A stretch of 39,950 bases of DNA. Source: Bacillota bacterium. GTDB lineage: Bacteria; Bacillota; Clostridia; Oscillospirales; Acutalibacteraceae. Position 1 is the first letter of the stretch, and each line of letters begins with the position of its first letter. A program made the position numbers and the translations under genes. The stretch covers positions 1 through 39,950 of the forward strand of contig JAEZGM010000018.1 of NCBI GenBank assembly GCA_023416955.1, written 5' to 3'. The notes beneath the pieces were generated by a model, which saw only the letters and a program-made list of their open reading frames with translations, searched no databases and was not told the origin of the DNA. Positions 33,587 through 39,950 of this stretch are shown piece after piece.

Positions 33587-34248
33587 TTGAGAAATATTTG
33601 GATATTTCATCAGCCAGACTGCTGCTGGCGGGTACACAGACAATATATATGCTGTTTTGGGCACTGCTGATCGGCGGGCTGTTAGGAATCCCGCTCGGCA
33701 TTCTTCTGGTACTGACACGGGAACGAGGAATTCTGGCAAATAAAGTTGCTTTCAAGGCGCTCAATTACATCATCAATATTATCCGCTCTGTCCCGTTTAT
33801 CATTTTGCTCGTATTTATGACACCCTTTACCAAAGCCGTCATTGGCACGACGATTGGAACCAAGGCCGCTCTGGTGCCTCTTGTCTTTTACATTGCTCCG
33901 TATCTGGCACGATTGGTGGAAAGCTCCCTGCTGGAGGTTGACTCCGGCATTCTAGAAGCGGCGGAGGCGATGGGTGCCACGCCCTTTCAGGTAATCTGGC
34001 ACTTTTTGCTGCCGGAGGCGCTCCCTTCGTTGGTACTGGCGATTACAACGGGAACCATTGGCCTTCTGGGCGTCACCGCCATGGCCGGGGCCATCGGCGG
34101 CGGCGGCGTCGGCGACCTGGCGCTGACCTATGGGTACCAGCGATTCAACACGCCGCTGATGGTTGCGACCGTCATTGTCCTGATTATTTTTGTACAGCTG
34201 ATTCAGATGCTCGGAAATTACTTATCCGGCAAAGCACGTTCACACTAA
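33583..34248 (+). CDS. metI: Methionine-type ABC importer permease
   Basis: 221 residues, GTG start overlapping the ATPase stop by 4 bp. Five to six membrane helices and the permease coupling motif EAAEAMGATPFQVIWHFLLPEA that contacts MetN. It carries the typical IIRSVPFIILLVFMTP segment of MetI proteins. It is the membrane channel of the importer. Confidence 0.93.
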   Translation: MIEKYLDISSARLLLAGTQTIYMLFWALLIGGLLGIPLGILLVLTRERGILANKVAFKALNYIINIIRSVPFIILLVFMTPFTKAVIGTTIGTKAALVPLVFYIAPYLARLVESSLLEVDSGILEAAEAMGATPFQVIWHFLLPEALPSLVLAITTGTIGLLGVTAMAGAIGGGGVGDLALTYGYQRFNTPLMVATVIVLIIFVQLIQMLGNYLSGKARSH

Positions 34249-34269
34249 TAAGAAATCGGAGGAAATATT

Positions 34270-35142
34270 ATGAACAAGAAATTACGCGTATTGGGTATTA
34301 TTTTAGCTGCCGCAGCGGTGTTTGCGGGCTGCTCGAGCACTGCGGCACAATCCTCTTCCGCAGCGGGTTCTGCGAATTCCGCTGCGTCACAGACCGGCAG
34401 TGCCCCCGAAAAAACCACCCTGAAATACGGAAAAGCGGCCGGCCCCTACACCGTATTGTTTGAAGACGCCGTAAAGCCGATTCTGGAAGCAAAGGGCTAC
34501 AAGCTGGAAACCGTCGATTTTTCCGACCTGCTGCAAAATGATACGGCGCTGAACAACGGCGAAATTGATTTTAACGTAGAGCAGCACACCGCGTACGCGG
34601 AAAATTTTAATAAAGCGCAAAAGGGTGACCTTACTCCGATCAGTCCCATTCCGACTGTCCCGGCAGGAATCTTCTCCTCAAAGCATAAGGCCCTGACAGA
34701 AATTAAAGACGGCGCCGTTATCGCCGTTCCGAACGATGCTTCCAACACCGCGCGCGCATATGCGCTCCTGCAAAAGGCCGGCTGGATTACGCTGGATAAA
34801 TCCGTTGCCCTTTCCAGTGTGAAACAAGAGAATATTACGGAAAACAAATACCATCTTTCCTTTGTTGAGATGGACTCCCTGAACATTCCGCGTTCTCTTG
34901 GAGATTTTGATTACGCCGTCATCACCGGCAGTATTGTTTACAACGCAAAGATCGATCCTTCCACCGCTCTTCTGCAGGAAGATGTTCTGGATCACCTGAT
35001 TCTGCAGGTCGTTGTAAAAAAAGAGAACAAGGACACCCAGTGGGCTAAGGACATTGTCGCCGCGTATCATTCCGACGAATTCAAGAAATATATGAAAGAA
35101 AACAACAAGGGTCTGTGGTACATTCCGAAGGAACTCCAGTAA
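34270..35142 (+). CDS. metQ: MetQ/NlpA-family substrate-binding lipoprotein
   Basis: 290 residues. Signal peptide MNKKLRVLGIILAAAAVFAGC with the lipobox FAGC, a Ser/Ala-rich linker, then the NlpA fold: LKYGKAAGPYTVLFEDAVKP, LNNGEIDFNVEQHTAYAENF, AVPNDASNTARALLLL-like region (IAVPNDASNTARAYALLQKA) and DYAVITGSIV. It is anchored outside the membrane and hands substrate to MetI. Good GGAGG ribosome site. Last gene of the operon, closed by a 22-bp stem terminator. Sulfur amino acid specificity is expected; the Cys-rich leader hints at cyst(e)ine-related compounds rather than methionine alone. Confidence 0.92.
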   Translation: MNKKLRVLGIILAAAAVFAGCSSTAAQSSSAAGSANSAASQTGSAPEKTTLKYGKAAGPYTVLFEDAVKPILEAKGYKLETVDFSDLLQNDTALNNGEIDFNVEQHTAYAENFNKAQKGDLTPISPIPTVPAGIFSSKHKALTEIKDGAVIAVPNDASNTARAYALLQKAGWITLDKSVALSSVKQENITENKYHLSFVEMDSLNIPRSLGDFDYAVITGSIVYNAKIDPSTALLQEDVLDHLILQVVVKKENKDTQWAKDIVAAYHSDEFKKYMKENNKGLWYIPKELQ

Positions 35143-35169
35143 GCGCAGACGAATCCTGTTTAACAGAGC

Positions 35170-35217
35170 AAAAAAGTGTTGCAAAATGAATGCAGATTCA
35201 TTTTGCAACACTTTTTT
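35170..35217. terminator. Bidirectional terminator after metQ
   Basis: A perfect 22-bp stem (35170-35191 with 35196-35217) with a 4-nt GCAG loop, ending in TTTTTT on the plus strand and flanked by an A run. It also closes the convergent phosphatidyltransferase gene. Confidence 0.95.
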
Positions 35218-35237
35218 ACGGAAAAATTGCGATGCGG

Positions 35238-35801
35238 TCAACCGATTTCTTCCCCGCCCGGCCTCGATTTTGCAAAGATACCGGCACAGTCAGGGTTCCA
35301 CTGCTTAGCTGTCAGCTCAATCAGCAGTTCCTCCAAGGCAGACAACGTTGCCACCGCGCAGAGGAAATAAAGGACGGCCGGCGAATGTGTCAAAAACAGC
35401 GATAGCGGAAAGCAGAACAGCAGCAGCCCGGTAAGCTTGTTTCCCACGGTGTGTAAAAAGCCGAATTTGCCGAACCGGTATTTTGCCGCGGCAGCCGCCC
35501 CCAGACGCAGAGTCGCGATGCCGCCCACCCACAACAGTACGGCCATTTCTGGCGCCATCACCGGCCACAGGCGAAACAGTATTACGGCGACAAAGAAAAA
35601 ATCCGCGGCGGAATCAAGCCGTGCGCCGAAGGCGCTTTCCGCATGCAGGTGCCGGGCCAGCGGGCCGTCCAGCATATCTGTCAAGCCGGCGGCAAGGTAA
35701 AACAGCGCGAACGCCGCACCCGCCACTGGTAAAAACAGCAGTGCCGCGGTCGAAACAAAACGCATGCCTGTCACAAAGTTCGGAATCGACTTTCGGTTCA
35801 T
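35238..35801 (-). CDS. CDP-alcohol phosphatidyltransferase
   Basis: 187 residues with about five membrane helices. It carries the complete family signature D-x2-DG-x2-AR-x8-G-x3-D-x3-D (DMLDGPLARHLHAE then SAFGARLDSAAD), which binds the CDP-linked lipid and metal ions. Members transfer a phosphatidyl group onto glycerol-phosphate, inositol, serine or similar alcohols; the acceptor here is uncertain. Start ATG 35801, 7 nt after GGGAG; the frame extends to 35843 without a ribosome site. It is shorter and more diverged than PgsA, so a housekeeping role is not assured. It lies downstream of and on the same strand as the second LacI gene. Confidence 0.88.
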   Translation of the reverse strand: MNRKSIPNFVTGMRFVSTAALLFLPVAGAAFALFYLAAGLTDMLDGPLARHLHAESAFGARLDSAADFFFVAVILFRLWPVMAPEMAVLLWVGGIATLRLGAAAAAKYRFGKFGFLHTVGNKLTGLLLFCFPLSLFLTHSPAVLYFLCAVATLSALEELLIELTAKQWNPDCAGIFAKSRPGGEEIG

Positions 35802-35895
35802 AGCAGATCTCCCTTCTGGAGCGTGTATGTAAACCGGAAACACGACGGATATATTTACAAGACGTTTAGACGTTTATAATAAATATATTATGAAA

Positions 35896-36930
35896 TTAGA
35901 GCAAATTCTGGGCGACCGATTCACGGCTTATCAGTTTACAAGGGATTTTAAACAAGCTGTTCTCAGTTTCTCCGCCCTCTATTTTTGCGACGATCAGCTC
36001 GCCGGCCCTCTCGCCGATTTTCGTCAGTGGAATCGAAATTGTTGTAAGCTGGGGATGGTACGCTTGACTGATTTCCCTGTTGTCAAAGCCAATTAAAGAA
36101 ATATCACGCCCGACCGTTAGCCCATGCTCCGCACAATAATCATAAACACCGCATGCCATCACATCATTCATGGAAAAAATTGCGTGTACACCGGACTCAA
36201 TCAGGTTTTTCCCCAGCTCGTAACCAGAAGAGCGTTCCCAGTTTCCATAGGCGACAATCCGGTTATCATAAAGGAGATTACCGTCGAACAATGCCTGCTG
36301 ATAACCCCGCAAACGTTCCTGCGTGTGGAAACTGTCGAACGGGCCGCAGAGAATCCCGATTCGGGAATTCCCGCTTTTGATCAGCAGCGTAGTCGCGTCG
36401 TAAGCCGCCTTTTCGTCGTCATAGATCACGGAAGGCACGCCCCCGCCTTCCGTATAGCAGTAAGCATACACCAGCGGAACGGATTGCTCGACGGGCATAT
36501 AGCTGATATTACGGCAGTGGTAGCCGACATAAATAATTCCCTCCACCTGCTTCGCATACATGGAATGCACCATCTCGTCCAGAAGGTGGTGGTGCTTCTG
36601 CGTATCGGTGAAATCGTTGTGATAGCGTTTAAAAAGGCGCAGATTGCCCAATATAATATCAAACCCGTGTTTTTCACAGCACGCGTCAATACCGTCAACA
36701 ATTTCAGGTGTGTTAAAAACGGTCAGATCCTCCGTAATCACACCGACGGTGTTAGACCGCTTCTGCTTCAGGCCTTTTGCAAATTTATTGGGAGTGTAAT
36801 GGAGACGCTCCGCGATTTCTTTGATCTGAATCGCTTTTGCTTCACTTGCCCCGCCCTTTCCGTTCAGCACATTGGATACCGTTACCGCGGAGACATTTGC
36901 CAGACGTGCAATCTCCTTAATGGTTGTCAT
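35896..36930 (-). CDS. LacI-family repressor of the arabinofuranosidase gene
   Basis: 344 residues. N-terminal DNA-binding domain TIKEIARLANVSAVTVSNVLN and hinge NKFAKGLKQKRSNTVGVI, then a sensor domain with VEGIIYVGYH, AIFSMNDVMACGVYDY and LIGFDNREISQAY. Start ATG 36930 behind GGGAGA; the in-frame ATG at 36945 precedes the ribosome site. It is transcribed away from the GH127 gene. Two LacI-type operators with core AACGTT lie in the shared upstream region (37114 and 37302), so it probably represses that gene, and perhaps itself, until an arabinose-containing sugar binds. The effector is inferred. Confidence 0.9.
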   Translation of the reverse strand: MTTIKEIARLANVSAVTVSNVLNGKGGASEAKAIQIKEIAERLHYTPNKFAKGLKQKRSNTVGVITEDLTVFNTPEIVDGIDACCEKHGFDIILGNLRLFKRYHNDFTDTQKHHHLLDEMVHSMYAKQVEGIIYVGYHCRNISYMPVEQSVPLVYAYCYTEGGGVPSVIYDDEKAAYDATTLLIKSGNSRIGILCGPFDSFHTQERLRGYQQALFDGNLLYDNRIVAYGNWERSSGYELGKNLIESGVHAIFSMNDVMACGVYDYCAEHGLTVGRDISLIGFDNREISQAYHPQLTTISIPLTKIGERAGELIVAKIEGGETENSLFKIPCKLISRESVAQNLL

Positions 36931-36976
36931 AAAACCATCTCCCAACTTGACATTTATCGTTTTGTCATTTCTCCCA

Positions 36977-37006
36977 GCCGTCGGAAGCTCTGCTTCCGTT
37001 TACGGC
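36977..37006 (-). other. Leader hairpin of the LacI gene
   Basis: CGGAAGC-TCT-GCTTCCG (36982-36998) within an outer GCCGT/ACGGC helix. It forms a stable stem in the predicted leader, downstream of a -10-like TATAAT on the minus strand near 37015-37020. Its role is unknown; there is no U-tract. Confidence 0.45.
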
Positions 37007-37113
37007 GTGAGGTTATTATAACACAGATCCGAAATTAAGTAAAAAAAGAATTTAATTTTATATTTTTCAGGTAATGAACAATCTATTTTGTTAAAATTGT
37101 ATATAATAACAAT

Positions 37114-37127
37114 ATTTAACGTTTAAT
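37114..37127. promoter_or_regulatory. LacI-type operator, upstream copy
   Basis: ATTTAACGTTTAAT differs at one position from the perfect palindrome at 37302-37315. With 188 bp between centres it could support repressor looping. Confidence 0.55.
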
Positions 37128-37256
37128 AAATATAAAATTTTGAATGTTTTTAAAAATATTCAAATATAAAAGAAAACAGAAGCAAAGCAGAGAAAAGGGC
37201 CGACAAACTCTAAAAATCCCCAGATTTAAGGACTTTTCCCCGTAATTTCTCTATGA

Positions 37257-37262
37257 TATAAT
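37257..37262 (+). promoter_or_regulatory. Extended -10 promoter of the GH127 gene
   Basis: TATAAT preceded by TGA (TGn extended -10). No good -35 lies 17 bp upstream. The transcript would start near 37269, with the operator at about +34. Confidence 0.5.
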
Positions 37263-37301
37263 AATTTCACATAAAGTTATAGTAAGTGTTACACCCTTTT
37301 T

Positions 37302-37315
37302 ATTAAACGTTTAAT
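37302..37315. promoter_or_regulatory. LacI-type operator in the GH127 leader
   Basis: A perfect 14-bp palindrome ATTAAACGTTTAAT lies between the promoter and the ribosome site, a position suited to blocking transcription. The divergent LacI protein is the likely binder. Confidence 0.65.
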
Positions 37316-37341
37316 TTCCACCTGTGAAAGGAGCCACCAAC

Positions 37342-39276
37342 ATGGACACCCTAACCTCGCTCCCACTGAGAGCTATAAAAATCAACGATGCCTACTGGAA
37401 CAAATACATAAAGCTGATTCCCGAAGTTGTGATTCCCTACCAATGGGAAATTCTGAACGACAGGGTCAAGGATGCGGTGCCCAGCCACTGCCTGCAGAAT
37501 TTCCGCATCGCCGCAGGTGAAGCGGACGGGGAACGCAGGGGAACGATTTTTCAGGATTCCGATGTTGGCAAGTGGCTGGAGGCTGTCGCCTACAGTTTGG
37601 AGAGCACGCCCAACCCCGACCTTGAAAAGACGGCGGACGAGGTAATCGAGCTGATTGGCCGGGCGCAGTGTGAAGACGGTTATATTAACACCTATTTTAC
37701 ACTGGTGGAAAACGGGCGGCGCTGGGAAAATCTTTCGGAAGGGCACGAGCTTTACTGCGCCGGGCATTTGATTGAGGCGGCTGTCGCATATTACAACTCC
37801 ACGGGAAAAGACCGCTTTCTTCAAATTATGTGCCGCTTTGCCGATTTGATCTGTTCCGTTTTCGGAAGCGGGGAAGATCAGATTCACGGTTACCCCGGGC
37901 ATCAGGAAATTGAGCTGGCTCTTGTCAAGCTGTATCATGCCACCGGGACTCGAAAATATCTGGATACGGCAAAGTATTTTATAGATGAGCGCGGGCAGTC
38001 GCCCAATTACTTTCTGGAAGAGCGCGCAAAAACGGATTTTAAATCTATTATCCCCGAATTTGCGGGCTACAAGCCGCTTTACTCCCAGTCGCATCTGCCG
38101 GTAAGGGAGCAGACAACAGCGGAGGGACACGCGGTGCGCGCTGTTTATATGTACTGTGCGATGGCGGACCTCGCCGCCGAATACCACGACGCGGAGCTTC
38201 TTCGCTGCTGTGAAAGCATTTGGACTAACATTGTGAAAAAAAGAATATACCTGACCGGAAGCATCGGTTCCTCCGCGTATCTGGAACGGTTCACCACCGA
38301 CTTTGACCTGCCAAACGACAGGAACTATTCTGAATCCTGCGCATCCATCGGCTTGGCTCTGTTCGGACTTCGCATGTCGCACATCACCCGGGACGCGTCT
38401 TATGTGGACATTGTGGAGCGTACGCTTTACAATACGGTGCGGGCAGGAATTTCTTTGGACGGAAACCATTACTTTTATGTAAACCCGCTCGAAGTATGGC
38501 CGGAAAACTGCCTTGAAAAGACCTCCATGGAGCATGTAAAACCCGTGCGTCAAAAGTGGTTTGACGTAGCCTGCTGCCCGACGAATATCGCTCGCACGCT
38601 GACTTCCCTCGGGCAATATATTTATGCCGCCGATGAAAACAGCCTTTATGTAAACCTGTTTACGAGCGGCAGCGTGACCACCGTATTAAACAGGCAGGAA
38701 GTATCCCTTGAAACCGTAACGGATTTTCCCCGTACCCCTGAAATCAAGTTTCATATCCGCGGCGGTGAAACGGAGTTTCCTCTCTGTATCCGGATTCCGG
38801 CTTACGCTGAAAATTTCAGAGTTTCGATCAACGGCCGCCCCTCGGAATTTGACATAAAGAAGCATTACGCCTGCATTACAAAGGTCTGGCAGGAGGAAGA
38901 GGTTGTTGTAACCTTTGATATGCCCGCAAGGCTGGTGAGTGCGAACCCAAATGTCCACGCGGACAGCAACAGGGTTGCGATTGTACGCGGGCCGGAGGTC
39001 TTTTGTCTGGAAGAAACTGATAATTTTAAGAATCTGCCGTCCATTCTGGTCAGCCGTTCCGCAGAATTGAGCGTTTCGTTTGACCCAGCGCTTTTCGGGG
39101 GCTGCAATGTCGTTACCTGCGCAGCAAAGAAGATCAGTACGGAAAACTGGAATGACGAGCTTTACCAAAGCATTGAACCCAAACTGGAAGCGGTTCAGCT
39201 GAAAGCAATTCCATACGGATATTGGTGCAACCGCACCCCAGGCGAAATGATCGTGTGGCTGAACGCGGAATTCTGA
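37342..39276 (+). CDS. GH127 beta-L-arabinofuranosidase
   Basis: 644 residues, similar to Bifidobacterium HypBA1 (658). An (alpha/alpha)6 barrel with C-terminal beta domains. Catalytic and zinc residues align: Glu315 (acid/base) in YLERF, Glu331 and Cys333 in ESCASIG, Cys411 (nucleophile) and Cys412 in WFDVACCPTNIAR. It removes beta-linked L-arabinofuranose, for example from plant hydroxyproline-rich glycoproteins. No signal peptide, so it works on imported oligosaccharides. Start ATG 37342, 8 nt after AAGGAG; GTG 37324 is in frame but upstream of the ribosome site. A divergent LacI gene and two operators suggest sugar-induced expression. No transporter accompanies it here. Confidence 0.92.
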   Translation: MDTLTSLPLRAIKINDAYWNKYIKLIPEVVIPYQWEILNDRVKDAVPSHCLQNFRIAAGEADGERRGTIFQDSDVGKWLEAVAYSLESTPNPDLEKTADEVIELIGRAQCEDGYINTYFTLVENGRRWENLSEGHELYCAGHLIEAAVAYYNSTGKDRFLQIMCRFADLICSVFGSGEDQIHGYPGHQEIELALVKLYHATGTRKYLDTAKYFIDERGQSPNYFLEERAKTDFKSIIPEFAGYKPLYSQSHLPVREQTTAEGHAVRAVYMYCAMADLAAEYHDAELLRCCESIWTNIVKKRIYLTGSIGSSAYLERFTTDFDLPNDRNYSESCASIGLALFGLRMSHITRDASYVDIVERTLYNTVRAGISLDGNHYFYVNPLEVWPENCLEKTSMEHVKPVRQKWFDVACCPTNIARTLTSLGQYIYAADENSLYVNLFTSGSVTTVLNRQEVSLETVTDFPRTPEIKFHIRGGETEFPLCIRIPAYAENFRVSINGRPSEFDIKKHYACITKVWQEEEVVVTFDMPARLVSANPNVHADSNRVAIVRGPEVFCLEETDNFKNLPSILVSRSAELSVSFDPALFGGCNVVTCAAKKISTENWNDELYQSIEPKLEAVQLKAIPYGYWCNRTPGEMIVWLNAEF

Positions 39277-39288
39277 TCCCCACCCGCG

Positions 39289-39834
39289 CTACGGTTGGAT
39301 TCGCCCCATAACAATGGTGTCGTAGTATTTTCCATCGGAAAGGATTTTGTCTTTTCGTAGAATACCCTCTGTCTCAAATCCGAATTCCTGATATAGACGA
39401 ATCGCCTTTTGGTTTGTTCTCAGAACATTCAGTTGAATTTTTCGAATTTCATTTGCGTCTGCCCAAGACACGGAGCGCTCCAGCAGCTTTTTCCCAATTT
39501 GATGTCCCCAGTAATGCTTGAGCACACATACCCCGAACTCGACTTTGTGAGAAAAGCGTTTCAGCGGGCTACCTTCACATCTGGAAAACCCAACTATCCT
39601 GCCGTCTGCTTCTGCAACAAGGAACAAGTTCCTTATATTCTCCGTGTCGGAAGCAATCAAGCAACGAAATCCTTCCTCATCAATAAAGGCTTCGCCCTGT
39701 TCCCTGTCCATATTCTCGGTCTCCCCGTCAATCTGCGCCCTGATTTCCGATAATGCCTTTGCGTCCTCCGCTGCTGCGGAACGAATTACATAATGAAGTC
39801 CATTAATCTCATAGCGCTGTTCAGCAATCCTCAT
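39289..39834 (-). CDS. GNAT family N-acetyltransferase
   Basis: 181 residues of the GNAT fold. The acetyl-CoA loop region reads VCVLKHYWGHQIGKKLLERS and the conserved motif B region reads IQLNVLRTNQKAIRLYQEFGFETEG, typical of RimI/YjcK-like acetyltransferases. Start ATG 39834 after GGAG. The substrate cannot be predicted; small-molecule or protein N-terminal amines are possible. It is convergent with the GH127 gene, only 12 bp apart, with no terminator visible between them. Confidence 0.88.
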   Translation of the reverse strand: MRIAEQRYEINGLHYVIRSAAAEDAKALSEIRAQIDGETENMDREQGEAFIDEEGFRCLIASDTENIRNLFLVAEADGRIVGFSRCEGSPLKRFSHKVEFGVCVLKHYWGHQIGKKLLERSVSWADANEIRKIQLNVLRTNQKAIRLYQEFGFETEGILRKDKILSDGKYYDTIVMGRIQP

Positions 39835-39869
39835 TTTATTCTCCTGTTTTGAAGTATATACTTCCTTAA

Positions 39870-39908
39870 GCGGAGGGGCGGCAGGTTTTGGACCAGCCGT
39901 CCCTCCGC
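39870..39908 (-). terminator. Terminator of the gene running in from the right edge
   Basis: GCGGAGGG/CCCTCCGC with an inner CGGC/GCCG helix forms a strong stem 5 bp after the TAA of the partial minus-strand gene. Only a short T run follows. Confidence 0.6.
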
Positions 39909-39913
39909 GTGAT

Positions 39914-39950
39914 TTATTGTGAGAACCACGATTTTCCGAACTCCGGGCCG
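39914..39950 (-). CDS. C-terminal end of an unidentified gene (partial)
   Basis: The minus strand reads GPEFGKSWFSQ and stops at TAA (39916-39914), followed at once by a strong hairpin. The position before a terminator supports a real gene end, but eleven residues are too few to identify it. Confidence 0.4.
   Translation of the reverse strand, partial: GPEFGKSWFSQ

Noticed and set aside
37351..38616. 421-aa minus-strand ORF inside the GH127 gene
   Set aside because: It is a long shadow frame of a high-GC coding region; the plus-strand protein has all catalytic residues.
1..39950. CRISPR arrays, rRNA genes, complete insertion sequences or prophage
   Set aside because: No regularly spaced repeats, rRNA signatures, transposase genes or phage structural genes were seen.

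Overview
The window looks like the chromosome of a spore-forming Clostridia member, probably near the Oscillospiraceae. The reasons are moderate GC, strong AGGAGG-type ribosome sites with many TTG/GTG starts, a CotA-type spore laccase, Lsa-like ABC-F and MetNIQ genes, and many perfect-stem intrinsic terminators. No species can be named from the sequence alone.

Layout. (1) 1-2.4 kb: tRNA-Tyr followed by decayed accessory DNA: a frameshifted, truncated MobP3-type relaxase, a secreted bacteriocin-like gene with a small membrane gene behind it, and a short-chain dehydrogenase fragment. The secreted gene is interrupted by an inverted 163-bp internal segment bounded by AAACAAA/TTTGTTT. Flipping it in silico restores one continuous 187-codon frame. 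(2) 2.4-6.1 kb: an MFS efflux gene behind a 20-codon leader peptide and terminator, a laccase with an extra N-terminal spore-surface-like domain, and an RHS/YD-repeat remnant. (3) 6.2-17.7 kb, minus strand: an msm-like operon (binding protein, two permeases, LacI regulator, sucrose phosphorylase, GH3 glycosidase, fructokinase, raffinose-synthase-type GH36). It would import raffinose-family oligosaccharides or sucrose and turn them into glucose-1-phosphate and fructose-6-phosphate. No transport ATPase is encoded. A GH2 beta-galactosidase is transcribed divergently. (4) 21-28.3 kb: a DUF1697 protein, a protein with an internal duplication, a secreted repeat protein, an ABC-F protein behind a 7-codon leader and terminator, and a butanediol-dehydrogenase-like enzyme. 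(5) 28.5-35.2 kb: a GGDEF/HD-GYP membrane sensor, then an M20 amidohydrolase-metN-metI-metQ operon preceded by a cysteine-rich 38-aa leader ORF and nested hairpins. (6) 35.2-39.95 kb: a CDP-alcohol phosphatidyltransferase, a LacI regulator divergent from a GH127 beta-L-arabinofuranosidase with two LacI-type operators, a GNAT acetyltransferase, and the end of one further gene at the edge.

The most interesting features are the in-gene inversion and three separate leader-peptide/terminator arrangements in front of transporter or resistance genes. Two 105-bp copies of a MITE-like palindromic element lie in opposite orientation at 16.1 and 25.2 kb.
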